Shown piece by piece: positions 6,969 through 12,917 of a stretch of 13,161 bases of DNA (positions are counted from its first letter, which is position 1; every line of letters begins with the position of its first letter). The notes under the pieces were generated by a model, which made no database searches, had not been told where the DNA came from, and worked only from the letters and a program-made list of their open reading frames with translations. Source of the DNA: Propionibacteriaceae bacterium (GTDB lineage Bacteria; Actinomycetota; Actinomycetes; Propionibacteriales; Propionibacteriaceae); assembly GCA_031255975.1 (NCBI GenBank), contig JAIRRM010000056.1, forward strand, positions 1-13,161, given 5' to 3'. The position numbers and the translations under genes were made by a program.

Positions 6969-8165
6969 TCAGCCCTGGCCGATGTCTTGCAACAGTTCTC
7001 GATACCAACCCAGGGTGGCGTCGAACGGTTTGTGCCCGGCGATGCGGGTAAAGGCGATGGTGGTGAGTTCGTCGCCTGCCTCCTCATCCATGCCGACGAC
7101 CCCTGCGCGCCCCTCCAGGGCCGATTTGACGGCTAAACCGGCGGTGGCGCGGATGAGCGCCAGGTCTTCATCGTTCGATGCCGCAGAGCGGCTGAAATAG
7201 CCGGATTTAAACACCAGTACCTTCCGGGCGTCTAACAGCGCGGCGAACTGGTTGGCGAACCACTCGCCAGGGTTGATCTTGTCTAGTTTGACGTGGCCGA
7301 AGGCGTCGCGGGGGATGTCGGCACCAGCCTTCTCCAGTTCTGCGACGATCTCGGGCACCCCAGCGCCCTCTGAGATGAACACGTTTACGCAACCGATACG
7401 ATCCATCACGGCCTTGAGCCGGGTGGCTTCGACGGCGATGTCCACCGGTACCTCAGGGACGTAGAGGGCGTGTGCCTCCCAGGTCTCGCGGGTAAGTCCC
7501 ACCTCGGGCAGCCATTGTTGGGCATCCAGCCAGGCGCGGTAACGCCGGGTGGTCTCCGCCGCCAAATAGCCACAGTTGCGCCCCATGATCTCGTGCACGA
7601 TGAGTACCCGAGAGTTGGCGTTGTGCTCGGCGATGACGTTGGCGGCGAATCGCGCGCCCTGATCGGCGGCTGTCCAGGCTCCGAGAGACTGACGGATGGG
7701 CACGATGTCGTTGTCGATGGTTTTTGGCAAGCCCACCACGGTGAGTGGATAGGAATTACTGGCCAGATATGCTGCCAGGTCGGCGGCGGTGGTGTTGGTG
7801 TCGTCACCGCCGATGGTGTGCAGCACGTCCACCCCATCCTTTGCCAACTGATCGGCGGCGACCTGCAACGGGTTGGTGTCTTCCGGCACCAGTCCGCGCC
7901 GTATCAGGTCGGCGGTGTTGGTGAGCTTGACGCGCGAGTTTCCGATGGGGGAGCCGCCGAAGGCGTAGAGTCGCGCGATGTTGGCACGAGCCTCCGGCGT
8001 GAAGACGATGGAATCGCCTTGCAACAGCCCCTCGTAGCCATGACGGTACCCGATGATCTCCACATTCGGTGCGACGCGCTCGTACTCCTCGACCAAAGCG
8101 GCGATGGCGGACGACAGGCACGGGGCATACCCGCCCGCGGTGAGGAAAGCGACCTTACGGATCAT
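6969..8165 (-). CDS. pfp: Pyrophosphate-dependent 6-phosphofructokinase
   Basis: A 398-residue enzyme that phosphorylates fructose 6-phosphate with pyrophosphate, reversibly, in glycolysis and gluconeogenesis. Motifs: LTAGGYAPCLSS (8-19), GGDDTNT (119-125) where ATP enzymes have GGDGS, and the aspartate marks PPi use; PKTIDND (147-153) with catalytic D151; MGRNCGYLAAE (194-204); SEGAG and HVKLDKINPG further on. It closely resembles the P. freudenreichii enzyme as I recall it, the main taxonomic clue here. Start: reverse-strand ATG at 8165, with AAAGGA (bases 8172-8177) six bases upstream; an in-frame ATG at 8201 adds 12 non-conserved residues. The 3' end meets the MerR gene; a 6-bp inverted repeat (6953-6958 with 6969-6974) includes both stop codons but has no T-run. 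Confidence 0.95.
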   Translation of the reverse strand: MIRKVAFLTAGGYAPCLSSAIAALVEEYERVAPNVEIIGYRHGYEGLLQGDSIVFTPEARANIARLYAFGGSPIGNSRVKLTNTADLIRRGLVPEDTNPLQVAADQLAKDGVDVLHTIGGDDTNTTAADLAAYLASNSYPLTVVGLPKTIDNDIVPIRQSLGAWTAADQGARFAANVIAEHNANSRVLIVHEIMGRNCGYLAAETTRRYRAWLDAQQWLPEVGLTRETWEAHALYVPEVPVDIAVEATRLKAVMDRIGCVNVFISEGAGVPEIVAELEKAGADIPRDAFGHVKLDKINPGEWFANQFAALLDARKVLVFKSGYFSRSAASNDEDLALIRATAGLAVKSALEGRAGVVGMDEEAGDELTTIAFTRIAGHKPFDATLGWYRELLQDIGQG

Positions 8166-8387
8166 CGATGTTCCTTTCGATTCGAGGCGACACCAAATCA
8201 AGGTGGTGCTGATTCGTCGGCCCGACGCGGCACCAGCCTGTTTTGGCGCTACCAGCCTAATGGCAGGGGCACCCCAGATTTGTCAGTTTGGAATCGCAAC
8301 CTCCGGTACGCGACGTTGAACTCGGTCGAACGACGGCGGCATATGAAGAATCTTGCGTTTGGTGCCCAAAAGTCAGCAAAAATTGGC

Positions 8388-8396
8388 TGTGGATAA
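8388..8396 (-). promoter_or_regulatory. Perfect consensus DnaA box
   Basis: The reverse strand reads TTATCCACA, an exact match to the classical DnaA box. It is flanked by AAAATTGG and CCCATTTT, which can pair almost fully around it. Only one box was seen, so this is not an origin; it could be a DnaA regulatory site or chance. Confidence 0.4.
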
Positions 8397-8410
8397 CCCA
8401 TTTTGTTCCC

Positions 8411-8424
8411 TTGACAGCATGTCA
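8411..8424 (+). promoter_or_regulatory. TTGACA -35-like hexamer overlapping a TGACA-GCA-TGTCA dyad
   Basis: TTGACA at 8411-8416 is a perfect -35 hexamer facing the lipoprotein gene, though no good -10 lies exactly 17 bases on (GTATTC-type sequences occur at 20-21). Bases 8412-8424 form a dyad with 5-base arms, a plausible operator over the -35. Confidence 0.35.
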
Positions 8425-8468
8425 GGATTTCTTTGCGTATTCGTGTGCCAGCGAAAGGAGATGGAATA

Positions 8469-9005
8469 GTGCGGGTGAAATGGCTTACCATAGCGGTTTT
8501 CGCCGCGGTGTTGTCGCTGAGTGGGTGTTCAGGCGAAGTAGTTGAGCCGCAACAGTCATTTTCCAGCGCGCAGGAGCGGCTGTATCAGGATGCGTTCGAG
8601 GTTTACTCGCAGTTCTTCGAGTTGGATTACGCGCTGGAACAGCTAGGTGGGGCAGAGACCCTGCCAGATGAGATCAAGCAGTACGTGATGGGCCCGGAGC
8701 TGGAAAGCATCACCCAGGCGTTGTACAACGGATGGCAGCTTGGGTTGCACTACACGGGCGAAAACAGCGATGTTATCGATAGCTGGCAACGTATCTCCGA
8801 CCCGGAACAGGGGAGCGGGGCATTCCTGCGTATTGCGGTCTGTCGCCACCATGAGTCAACAGATCTGTTGGACGCCGAAGGCGCGGTGCGGATAGCCGCG
8901 AACACCCGGATCGTGTTGGCGGAGGTGTCATTTGCCCGAGACAGCGACGGGAGCATCAAGGTATACGACGTGGCTACCGAGAAGGTGGAGTCATGTCCCT
9001 TCTGA
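8469..9005 (+). CDS. Putative lipoprotein of unknown function
   Basis: Not recognised as a named family. With GTG 8469 it has 178 residues: a basic VRVKW start, a hydrophobic stretch (about 5-16) and an LSGC lipobox with C20, so it should be lipid-anchored on the outer face of the membrane. GTG 8469 is preferred over the upstream ATG at 8433 because AAAGGAG (8454-8460) sits eight bases before it and because the longer version adds charged residues ahead of the signal peptide. The mature part is acidic, with a predicted helical region (about 30-85) followed by segments rich in beta-type residues that contain a pair of cysteines (one near CRHHE, one in the last residues ESCPF). Its end overlaps the next gene by 13 bases, so the two are probably cotranslated. 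Context suggests a cell-envelope role alongside the secreted protein and pseudopilin downstream. Confidence 0.8.
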   Translation: MRVKWLTIAVFAAVLSLSGCSGEVVEPQQSFSSAQERLYQDAFEVYSQFFELDYALEQLGGAETLPDEIKQYVMGPELESITQALYNGWQLGLHYTGENSDVIDSWQRISDPEQGSGAFLRIAVCRHHESTDLLDAEGAVRIAANTRIVLAEVSFARDSDGSIKVYDVATEKVESCPF

Positions 9006-9778
9006 TCCCGCTACTGCTCGCGGCTTCGCTGTCGTGTTGGCCCGCGCCCGTTGGTTTGTTGCCCAGCGATGGGAATGACGGCTACACGAACACCACCACT
9101 TCCACCAGTGCCGACGGCAACACTGTGGGAGTGACAGTGGAACAGAGCGGCACTACCACATCCGGCGGCTCCGGTGGCTCTGGCGGTTCAACCGGCGTTA
9201 CACCCCTATCGCGTAAATATGCCTGTACCGACTCGCGGTGGCAATCGCTATGTGCTCCGAATCCGCGACCGAACACGCCGCCCCGAAAACCAACTACGGC
9301 GGAGATCGCCAGACAGGCGGCAGCACAACTCACCCTGCCCGCTGTCATTCCGACGGTGCAGCCAAACCCGGCGGATAACGAATGGGACATGCTTGCCGTG
9401 GGGTTTCCGCTCTGGTTGTATGCCCCGGTACCAGCACCGCTGAGCCAAACGCTCACCCAGAGTGGGCTCACACTCACCCTGAGAGCCACCCCAGTGTGGT
9501 TCACCTTCGGGTTGGGCAACGGTGCCACAGTCTCTTGCGCCCGGCCACAAGCCAGGCCGGGCAACTTGGCCGATCCGATGACTCCAGCCCCGGCGTGTGG
9601 TTACGTATACCTTGATCCCGGCGTCTACACCATCTCGCTTGCGCTAACCTGGCGCGTCGACTGGACGGCTGCCGGACTCAGTGGCAGCTTCGAGCACACC
9701 CCACCAGGCACTGTGTCTCCAGAGCCGCTTCCCATTGGCGAGCTACACGCTGTCATCACCACCGCGGGCGATGACTGA
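8993..9778 (+). CDS. Secreted protein linked to a TadE-like gene
   Basis: A 261-residue exported protein. A hydrophobic N-terminus (2-14) ending at C15 could be a cleavable signal peptide; ASLSC is not a good lipobox. A low-complexity Ser/Thr/Gly region follows (31-68, with GGSGGSGGS). The C-terminal half has an AVGFPLWLY segment (135-143), a GLGNGATVSC stretch (173-182), a CGYVYLDPG segment (202-210) and LTWRVDW. This pattern resembles secreted actinobacterial proteins that databases often label ATP/GTP-binding or PKD-like and that I recall near tad genes; that link is from memory and unproven. Cysteines at 78, 87, 182 and 202 could form disulfides outside the cell. GAAGGTGGAG precedes ATG 8993, which lies inside the lipoprotein gene. 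Confidence 0.75.
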   Translation: MSLLIPLLLAASLSCWPAPVGLLPSDGNDGYTNTTTSTSADGNTVGVTVEQSGTTTSGGSGGSGGSTGVTPLSRKYACTDSRWQSLCAPNPRPNTPPRKPTTAEIARQAAAQLTLPAVIPTVQPNPADNEWDMLAVGFPLWLYAPVPAPLSQTLTQSGLTLTLRATPVWFTFGLGNGATVSCARPQARPGNLADPMTPAPACGYVYLDPGVYTISLALTWRVDWTAAGLSGSFEHTPPGTVSPEPLPIGELHAVITTAGDD

Positions 9779-9804
9779 TCGGGCTGGACAGGAGGAAGAT
9801 GCCA

Positions 9805-10221
9805 ATGAAGACGTTGCGGCAAACATGGCTGCATGAACGCGGGGTGAGCATCTCGGTGTTCACCGTGATCGCCGTCGGTGCCTTGTTGATCGCCGGAGGT
9901 CTGGCTATGGATGGGGCCGCTGCGGCGCAGGCGCATCGCCGCGCGGAGGCAGCGGCGGCTCAGGTGGCGCGAGTGGGAGCGGACGCGGGTGCCGCGTTCA
10001 GATTGGCGGGTGCGGATGGTGGCCCAGCGGCGCTCCAGGCGGCTCGCTTGACGGCGGCCAACTATCCCGGGATTGAGTTTGAGATGAGGATGAGTGGGGG
10101 ACAGGTGGCGGTGTACACCACCGCACGGGTGGATACCACTTTCCTACAGTTCATTGGCATCCGTAGCCTCACGGTGAGCGGCTACGCCAGCGCAGCCCTG
10201 ATACCGACACCGCCGGGATGA
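9805..10221 (+). CDS. TadE/TadG-like pilus-type protein
   Basis: A 138-residue protein with the hallmark layout of TadE/TadG-like pseudopilins: a short charged start, ERGVSISVF (11-19), one hydrophobic helix (about 15-38), then an alanine-rich helix with QAHRRAEAAAAQVARVGAD. Such proteins are minor pilins or assembly factors of Tad (Flp) pili, anchored in the membrane by the N-terminal helix. Of two close ATGs, 9805 is preferred because AGGAGG (9790-9795) lies nine bases upstream; for ATG 9799 the gap would be three bases. It follows the secreted protein by 26 bases, likely in one operon. No tadA, tadB, tadC, flp or prepilin peptidase gene is in the window. A hairpin with a two-base bulge (10216-10238) spans the stop codon and may be a weak terminator. 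Confidence 0.82.
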   Translation: MKTLRQTWLHERGVSISVFTVIAVGALLIAGGLAMDGAAAAQAHRRAEAAAAQVARVGADAGAAFRLAGADGGPAALQAARLTAANYPGIEFEMRMSGGQVAVYTTARVDTTFLQFIGIRSLTVSGYASAALIPTPPG

Positions 10222-10275
10222 AAGTGGCTTTCCCATCCGACAAGGTAAAACACCACAAGGATCAGCTAGCCCCCA

Positions 10276-10293
10276 AACTACACCTTTGTAGTT
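10276..10293 (+). promoter_or_regulatory. Perfect dyad upstream of the large-RNA promoter
   Basis: AACTACA 10276-10282 and TGTAGTT 10287-10293 form a 7-bp palindrome around CCTT, ending 12 bases before the -35 box. No T-run follows, so it is a poor terminator. The half-site ACTACA recurs at 10327-10332 across the -10 box, suggesting an operator. Confidence 0.4.
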
Positions 10294-10305
10294 CTCATGA
10301 AATCA

Positions 10306-10334
10306 TTGACAGCCCCGCGCGATGGGACTACAAA
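10306..10334 (+). promoter_or_regulatory. Sigma-70-like promoter of the large RNA
   Basis: TTGACA 10306-10311 (6 of 6 consensus) and TACAAA 10329-10334 (4 of 6) are spaced by exactly 17 bases. The predicted start is A10341, one base before the first RNA hairpin. This is the best-matched promoter in the window. Confidence 0.7.
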
Positions 10335-10340
10335 AGAAGT

Positions 10341-10920
10341 ACGCCCAACCGCAAGGGAGGGCGAGGCTCCAGAGGAAAGCCATCAGGTCGCCGCCACTGC
10401 GGTTCGGGAATGGGCCCAGGTAGGCAGGCTGATCGGTGGTAGCCCGGCGAGCCGAGCCGTCGGAGATGGACGACCCAGGTATGAGGTCCCGAAGGGGAAG
10501 TCAGGACCTGGACACCTCGGAAACGGGGTGGGTCGTAGCATTGAAGACGAACTCTCTGGCGCGAGCCAGGGGATCGCTGCGGGAAACCGGAGCGGAACTC
10601 CGGGAGACCGGGGTGATCGGGATGCGAAAGCAGCCCGGTCAGGTCTACGCAAGTAGGCCGACCTGATCCACGAAAGTGGGTCGACGGCCAGCGGTGGCGT
10701 GGTCGGCGGAATCGCAAGACGCGCCCGCCCGCCACCGAAGGCCAACGGGTCACGGCTTGAGCCTTCATGCCCGCACAGCGCGTCGCAAGACGAGTCGGTG
10801 TGGGACGCGCAGGGGTAAGCGCGCTGGGGGAGCGAACGTGACTTGGCCAGAGCCGGGGCCCACCGGCCAGGCGGCGGGGCCCAGCCGACTCATACTCGGC
10901 TGGGCCCCGCTTTATGCTTT
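10341..10920 (+). ncRNA. Large GNRA-rich structured RNA of unrecognised class
   Basis: No convincing protein is encoded here, but the forward strand folds by eye into a dense series of hairpins. GNRA-capped stems: GCAA loop 351-354 (all offsets add 10000), GAAA 520-523 on a 7-bp stem 513-519/524-530, GCGA 561-564 on 554-560/565-571, GAAA 583-586, GAGA 604-607 on 598-603/608-613, GAAA 626-629 within an 11-bp helix 615-625/630-640, GCAA 649-652, GAAA 672-675 on 665-671/676-682, GCAA 714-717 and GCAA 785-788. ACGACCC 470-476 with GGGTCGT 530-536 closes a multiloop, and GCGGTGGCG-type pairing 692-699/730-737 closes another. The unit starts right after a strong promoter and ends in a strong terminator, giving about 580 bases. 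GNRA polarity fixes the strand. I see no RNase P, tmRNA, SRP, group I/II intron or omega-RNA signature. OLE, GOLLD and ROOL are similar in size and style only. Confidence 0.75.
10874..10920 (+). terminator. Intrinsic terminator of the large RNA
   Basis: Bases 10874-10888 pair perfectly with 10896-10910 (15 bp, core GGGGCCCAGCCGA) around a 7-base loop CTCATAC, followed by TTTATGCTTT. The T-run is interrupted but the stem is very strong. Confidence 0.8.
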
Positions 10921-11052
10921 CGTACATTCCTACCAAGCGATGCCTATCTGGCGCGTGAGGCGCGCCGACGGCCCGGATACCGGAGGCAACTTCAGATTCA
11001 CTGCTGCTCCGTGCGCTGGCAGACCAAGCAGATTTCACTCCAAAACCCAGAA
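10921..11052. other. Non-coding gap between two terminators
   Basis: Only short inverted repeats are seen, GGCGCG/CGCGCC at 10950-10966 and CCGG-ATA-CCGG at 10973-10983. No gene, tRNA or promoter is supported. Confidence 0.6.
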
Positions 11053-11097
11053 AACGCCGAAGGCCCCCCGGATTTCTCCGAGGGGCACTTCGGCGTT
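11053..11097 (-). terminator. Terminator of the decarboxylase operon
   Basis: AACGCCGAAG 11053-11062 pairs with CTTCGGCGTT 11088-11097, extended by GCCCC/GGGGC (11063-11067/11082-11086) and CGGA/TCCG inside. On the reverse strand the stem runs into a TTTTC tract, so it ends the beta-subunit transcript; it may also stop forward read-through. Confidence 0.8.
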
Positions 11098-11111
11098 CTT
11101 GGAAGTGGGAT

Positions 11112-12485
11112 TTACCCCACAAACGGCACCAAGGCGAGCACCACACCACCGGCCATTGCCGAAGCAACCTGACCAGCAGCGTTCGACCCCATGGCGTGCA
11201 TGAGGATGAAGTTGGTGTAATCGGCCTGGGTGGCCTCCTTCTGCACCACGCGGGATGCCATCGGGAAGGCCGAGATGCCAGCCGCGCCAATGAGCGGGTT
11301 GAACTGGCCCTTGTAGAAGATGCGGTACACATGCCCGAACAGCACGCCTACTGCGGTGTCCATCACGAACGCGAACAGACCGAGGCCCATGATCATAGCC
11401 GTCTGGAGGTTGATGAAGTTCTCCCCCAGCATGGTCGAGCCGATGGCCAGGCCCAAGAACAGGGTGACGATGTTGTTCAGTTCGTTCTGTGCCGCACCGG
11501 ACAGACGCTCCACCACGCCGCACTCACGCATCAGGTTGCCGATCATCAACGAGCCGACCAGCGGCAACGCGAATGGTACGAGCAGACCAACGAGAATGGT
11601 GAGCAGCACCGGGAAGATGATGCGCGTGGTGCGCGAAATCTCACGGGAGCTGTACGGCATCTTGATAGCGCGAGCCTTCTTGGAGGCCATGAGCTTCATG
11701 ACCGGCGGCATGATGAGTGGAACGAGCGACATATACGAGTACGCTGCCACCGTGATCGGCCCCAGCATGTGTGGAGCCATCTTGGCAGACACGTAAATCG
11801 ATGTTGGCCCGTCAATAGCACCGATGATGCCGATGGACGCGGCCTCCTGACGGGAGAACCCGAGGACGACGGCGAGCGTCATGGTGATGAAGATACCAGC
11901 CTGGCCGGCGGCACCGAGAAGCACCATCTTCGGGTTTTCCAACAGCGGACCGAAGTCGGTCATGGCACCGATACCGATGAAGATGAGCAGCGGGAACAGC
12001 TCGTTCGCCACACCCATGTCATACAGGCTCGACAACATGCCGTGCTTGTTGGCGTCAGCGAGGACATAGTCGCCGATGGCGCCACAGGTTTCCACGAAGC
12101 CTTCCTTAGCGGCATGGCAATAGCTCGCGAGATTTACCATGGCTTCGGTGATGATTTCCTGGCCCGTCGCGGTAGCGACGGTCACTGTCTCACCGATCAA
12201 CTGATGGGTGATGACATCGAACGTCTGGCCTTTGAAAATCCCATCGGAGATGACGGTCACCGGCCCCTGAATGGCCGGGGTGACCTCGACATACTCGCCC
12301 ATGAAGGACGAAATCGGAAGGTTCGCCCAAATGCAGCCGCTGCCGATCGGTAGGAGCAGCAGGGGTTCGAAATCGTAAACGATTGCGAGCACCAGCAGGA
12401 CGCACCCTATGCCGATCATAATAGCGGCCTGCCAAGTGAAGTTGGTCAAACCAACCAGCAGGTCATTGAGTGTATCTGAGTTCAT
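11112..12485 (-). CDS. Na+-transporting carboxylic acid decarboxylase beta subunit (OadB/GcdB/MmdB family)
   Basis: A 457-residue integral membrane protein. The beta subunit decarboxylates the carboxybiotin carried by its partner and pumps Na+ out. Conserved parts: FEPLLLLPIG (39-48), GAMTDFGPLLENPK (173-186), GAIDGPTSIYVS (222-233) with D225 matching the Na+-site aspartate (D203) of Klebsiella OadB, AAYSYM with Y251, and NPLIGAAGISAFPMASRV (396-412) with N396 and S405. Many hydrophobic helices span the chain. Residues about 60-150 form a long insertion between early helices, larger than in compact GcdB proteins though enteric OadB also has an insert here. ATG 12485 follows the biotin carrier stop by 11 bases, with GAGG just upstream. 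The substrate (oxaloacetate, methylmalonyl-CoA or glutaconyl-CoA) depends on the carboxyltransferase subunit, outside the window; propionibacterial context favours methylmalonyl-CoA or oxaloacetate. Confidence 0.9.
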   Translation of the reverse strand: MNSDTLNDLLVGLTNFTWQAAIMIGIGCVLLVLAIVYDFEPLLLLPIGSGCIWANLPISSFMGEYVEVTPAIQGPVTVISDGIFKGQTFDVITHQLIGETVTVATATGQEIITEAMVNLASYCHAAKEGFVETCGAIGDYVLADANKHGMLSSLYDMGVANELFPLLIFIGIGAMTDFGPLLENPKMVLLGAAGQAGIFITMTLAVVLGFSRQEAASIGIIGAIDGPTSIYVSAKMAPHMLGPITVAAYSYMSLVPLIMPPVMKLMASKKARAIKMPYSSREISRTTRIIFPVLLTILVGLLVPFALPLVGSLMIGNLMRECGVVERLSGAAQNELNNIVTLFLGLAIGSTMLGENFINLQTAMIMGLGLFAFVMDTAVGVLFGHVYRIFYKGQFNPLIGAAGISAFPMASRVVQKEATQADYTNFILMHAMGSNAAGQVASAMAGGVVLALVPFVG

Positions 12486-12496
12486 GAGTCAGAACC

Positions 12497-12913
12497 TCAC
12501 TCGAAGCTGATGAGGGCCTCGCCGAACTTGACCTGCTGGCCAGCGGAGACGAGAACGGCGGCGACCGTACCGGTCACCTCAGACTTGATGTCGTTCTTCA
12601 TCTTCATGGCCTCCAGGATCAAAACGGTATCGCCCTTGTTGATCTTGTCGCCAGCCTTGACAGTGATCGAATCGATCGTGCCCGGCATCGGAGCGGTGAC
12701 CTTGGCACCCTTGCCGGCAACCGGCGCGGGAGCTGCGGGAGCCGGAGCAGCCTCAGCCTTGGGGGCGGGGGCAGCCTCAGCCTTAGGAGCCGGAGCAGCG
12801 ACCGGGGCGGCGGGAGCCGAACCGGCCTCGGTGACGGTGAAATCACCAGCGGCGGTCTTCGTGACGTCCAAGACGTAGGTCTTGTTCTCAATGGTCAAAG
12901 TGATCTGAGGCAT
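12497..12913 (-). CDS. Biotin carboxyl carrier protein subunit of the decarboxylase/transcarboxylase
   Basis: A 138-residue biotin carrier. The C-terminal biotinyl domain (about 70-138) has APMPGTI, then EAMKMKN with the biotinylated lysine K104, and a final GQQVKFGEALISFE. The N-terminal segment (1-30) is a small beta-rich region typical of MmdC and the 1.3S transcarboxylase subunit. Between them lies a flexible Ala/Pro linker (33-67) with tandem PAPKAEAA units, which lets the biotin arm travel between the carboxyltransferase and the membrane beta subunit. ATG 12913 has GGAG eight bases upstream, inside the end of the preceding gene, indicating translational coupling. It lies between the gamma/delta and beta genes, the same order as D-E-C-B in the Veillonella methylmalonyl-CoA decarboxylase operon. 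Confidence 0.92.
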   Translation of the reverse strand: MPQITLTIENKTYVLDVTKTAAGDFTVTEAGSAPAAPVAAPAPKAEAAPAPKAEAAPAPAAPAPVAGKGAKVTAPMPGTIDSITVKAGDKINKGDTVLILEAMKMKNDIKSEVTGTVAAVLVSAGQQVKFGEALISFE

Positions 12914-12917
12914 TTTC

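Larger units (their letters stand above)
8166..8468. other. Divergent intergenic region between pfp and the lipoprotein gene
   Basis: No coding sequence is supported in these 303 bases. They hold the pfp ribosome binding site, a GGGG-CA-CCCC inverted repeat near 8264-8275, a DnaA-box match at 8388-8396, a TTGACA hexamer at 8411-8416 that overlaps a short dyad, and AAAGGAG at 8454-8460 for the lipoprotein gene. I could not settle a pfp promoter. Confidence 0.7.

Noticed and set aside
7470..8396. Forward reading frame of 308 codons opposite pfp
   Set aside because: Antisense of a clearly conserved gene; no motif.
10297..10656. Forward reading frame of 119 codons over the large RNA
   Set aside because: Its start lies inside the promoter, it has no ribosome binding site, and its composition simply follows the hairpin repeats; GNRA loops explain the sequence better.
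10341..10910. RNase P RNA, tmRNA, SRP RNA or group I/II intron
   Set aside because: AGAGGAAAGCC near 10371 faintly recalls RNase P, but the 3' ACAGAAA-type core is absent. No tmRNA CCA end, no intron domain V or P-Q-R-S core, and no reverse transcriptase or endonuclease gene.
10341..10910. IscB/IsrB omega-RNA (HEARO)
   Set aside because: No IscB, IsrB or TnpB gene is nearby, the RNA is far longer, and the promoter abuts the first hairpin, leaving no guide segment.
10676..11203. Forward reading frame of 175 codons
   Set aside because: It runs through the RNA terminator and the operon terminator and into the antisense of the beta subunit; no motif or ribosome binding site.
10328..11332. Reverse reading frame of 334 codons across the RNA and into the beta-subunit gene
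   Set aside because: It crosses two terminators and the real beta-subunit gene in another frame, and the residues are rich in Arg/Pro/Ser without a family motif.
11196..12353. Forward reading frame of 385 codons opposite the beta subunit
   Set aside because: His/Asp/Glu/Arg-rich translation typical of the antisense of a membrane protein gene.
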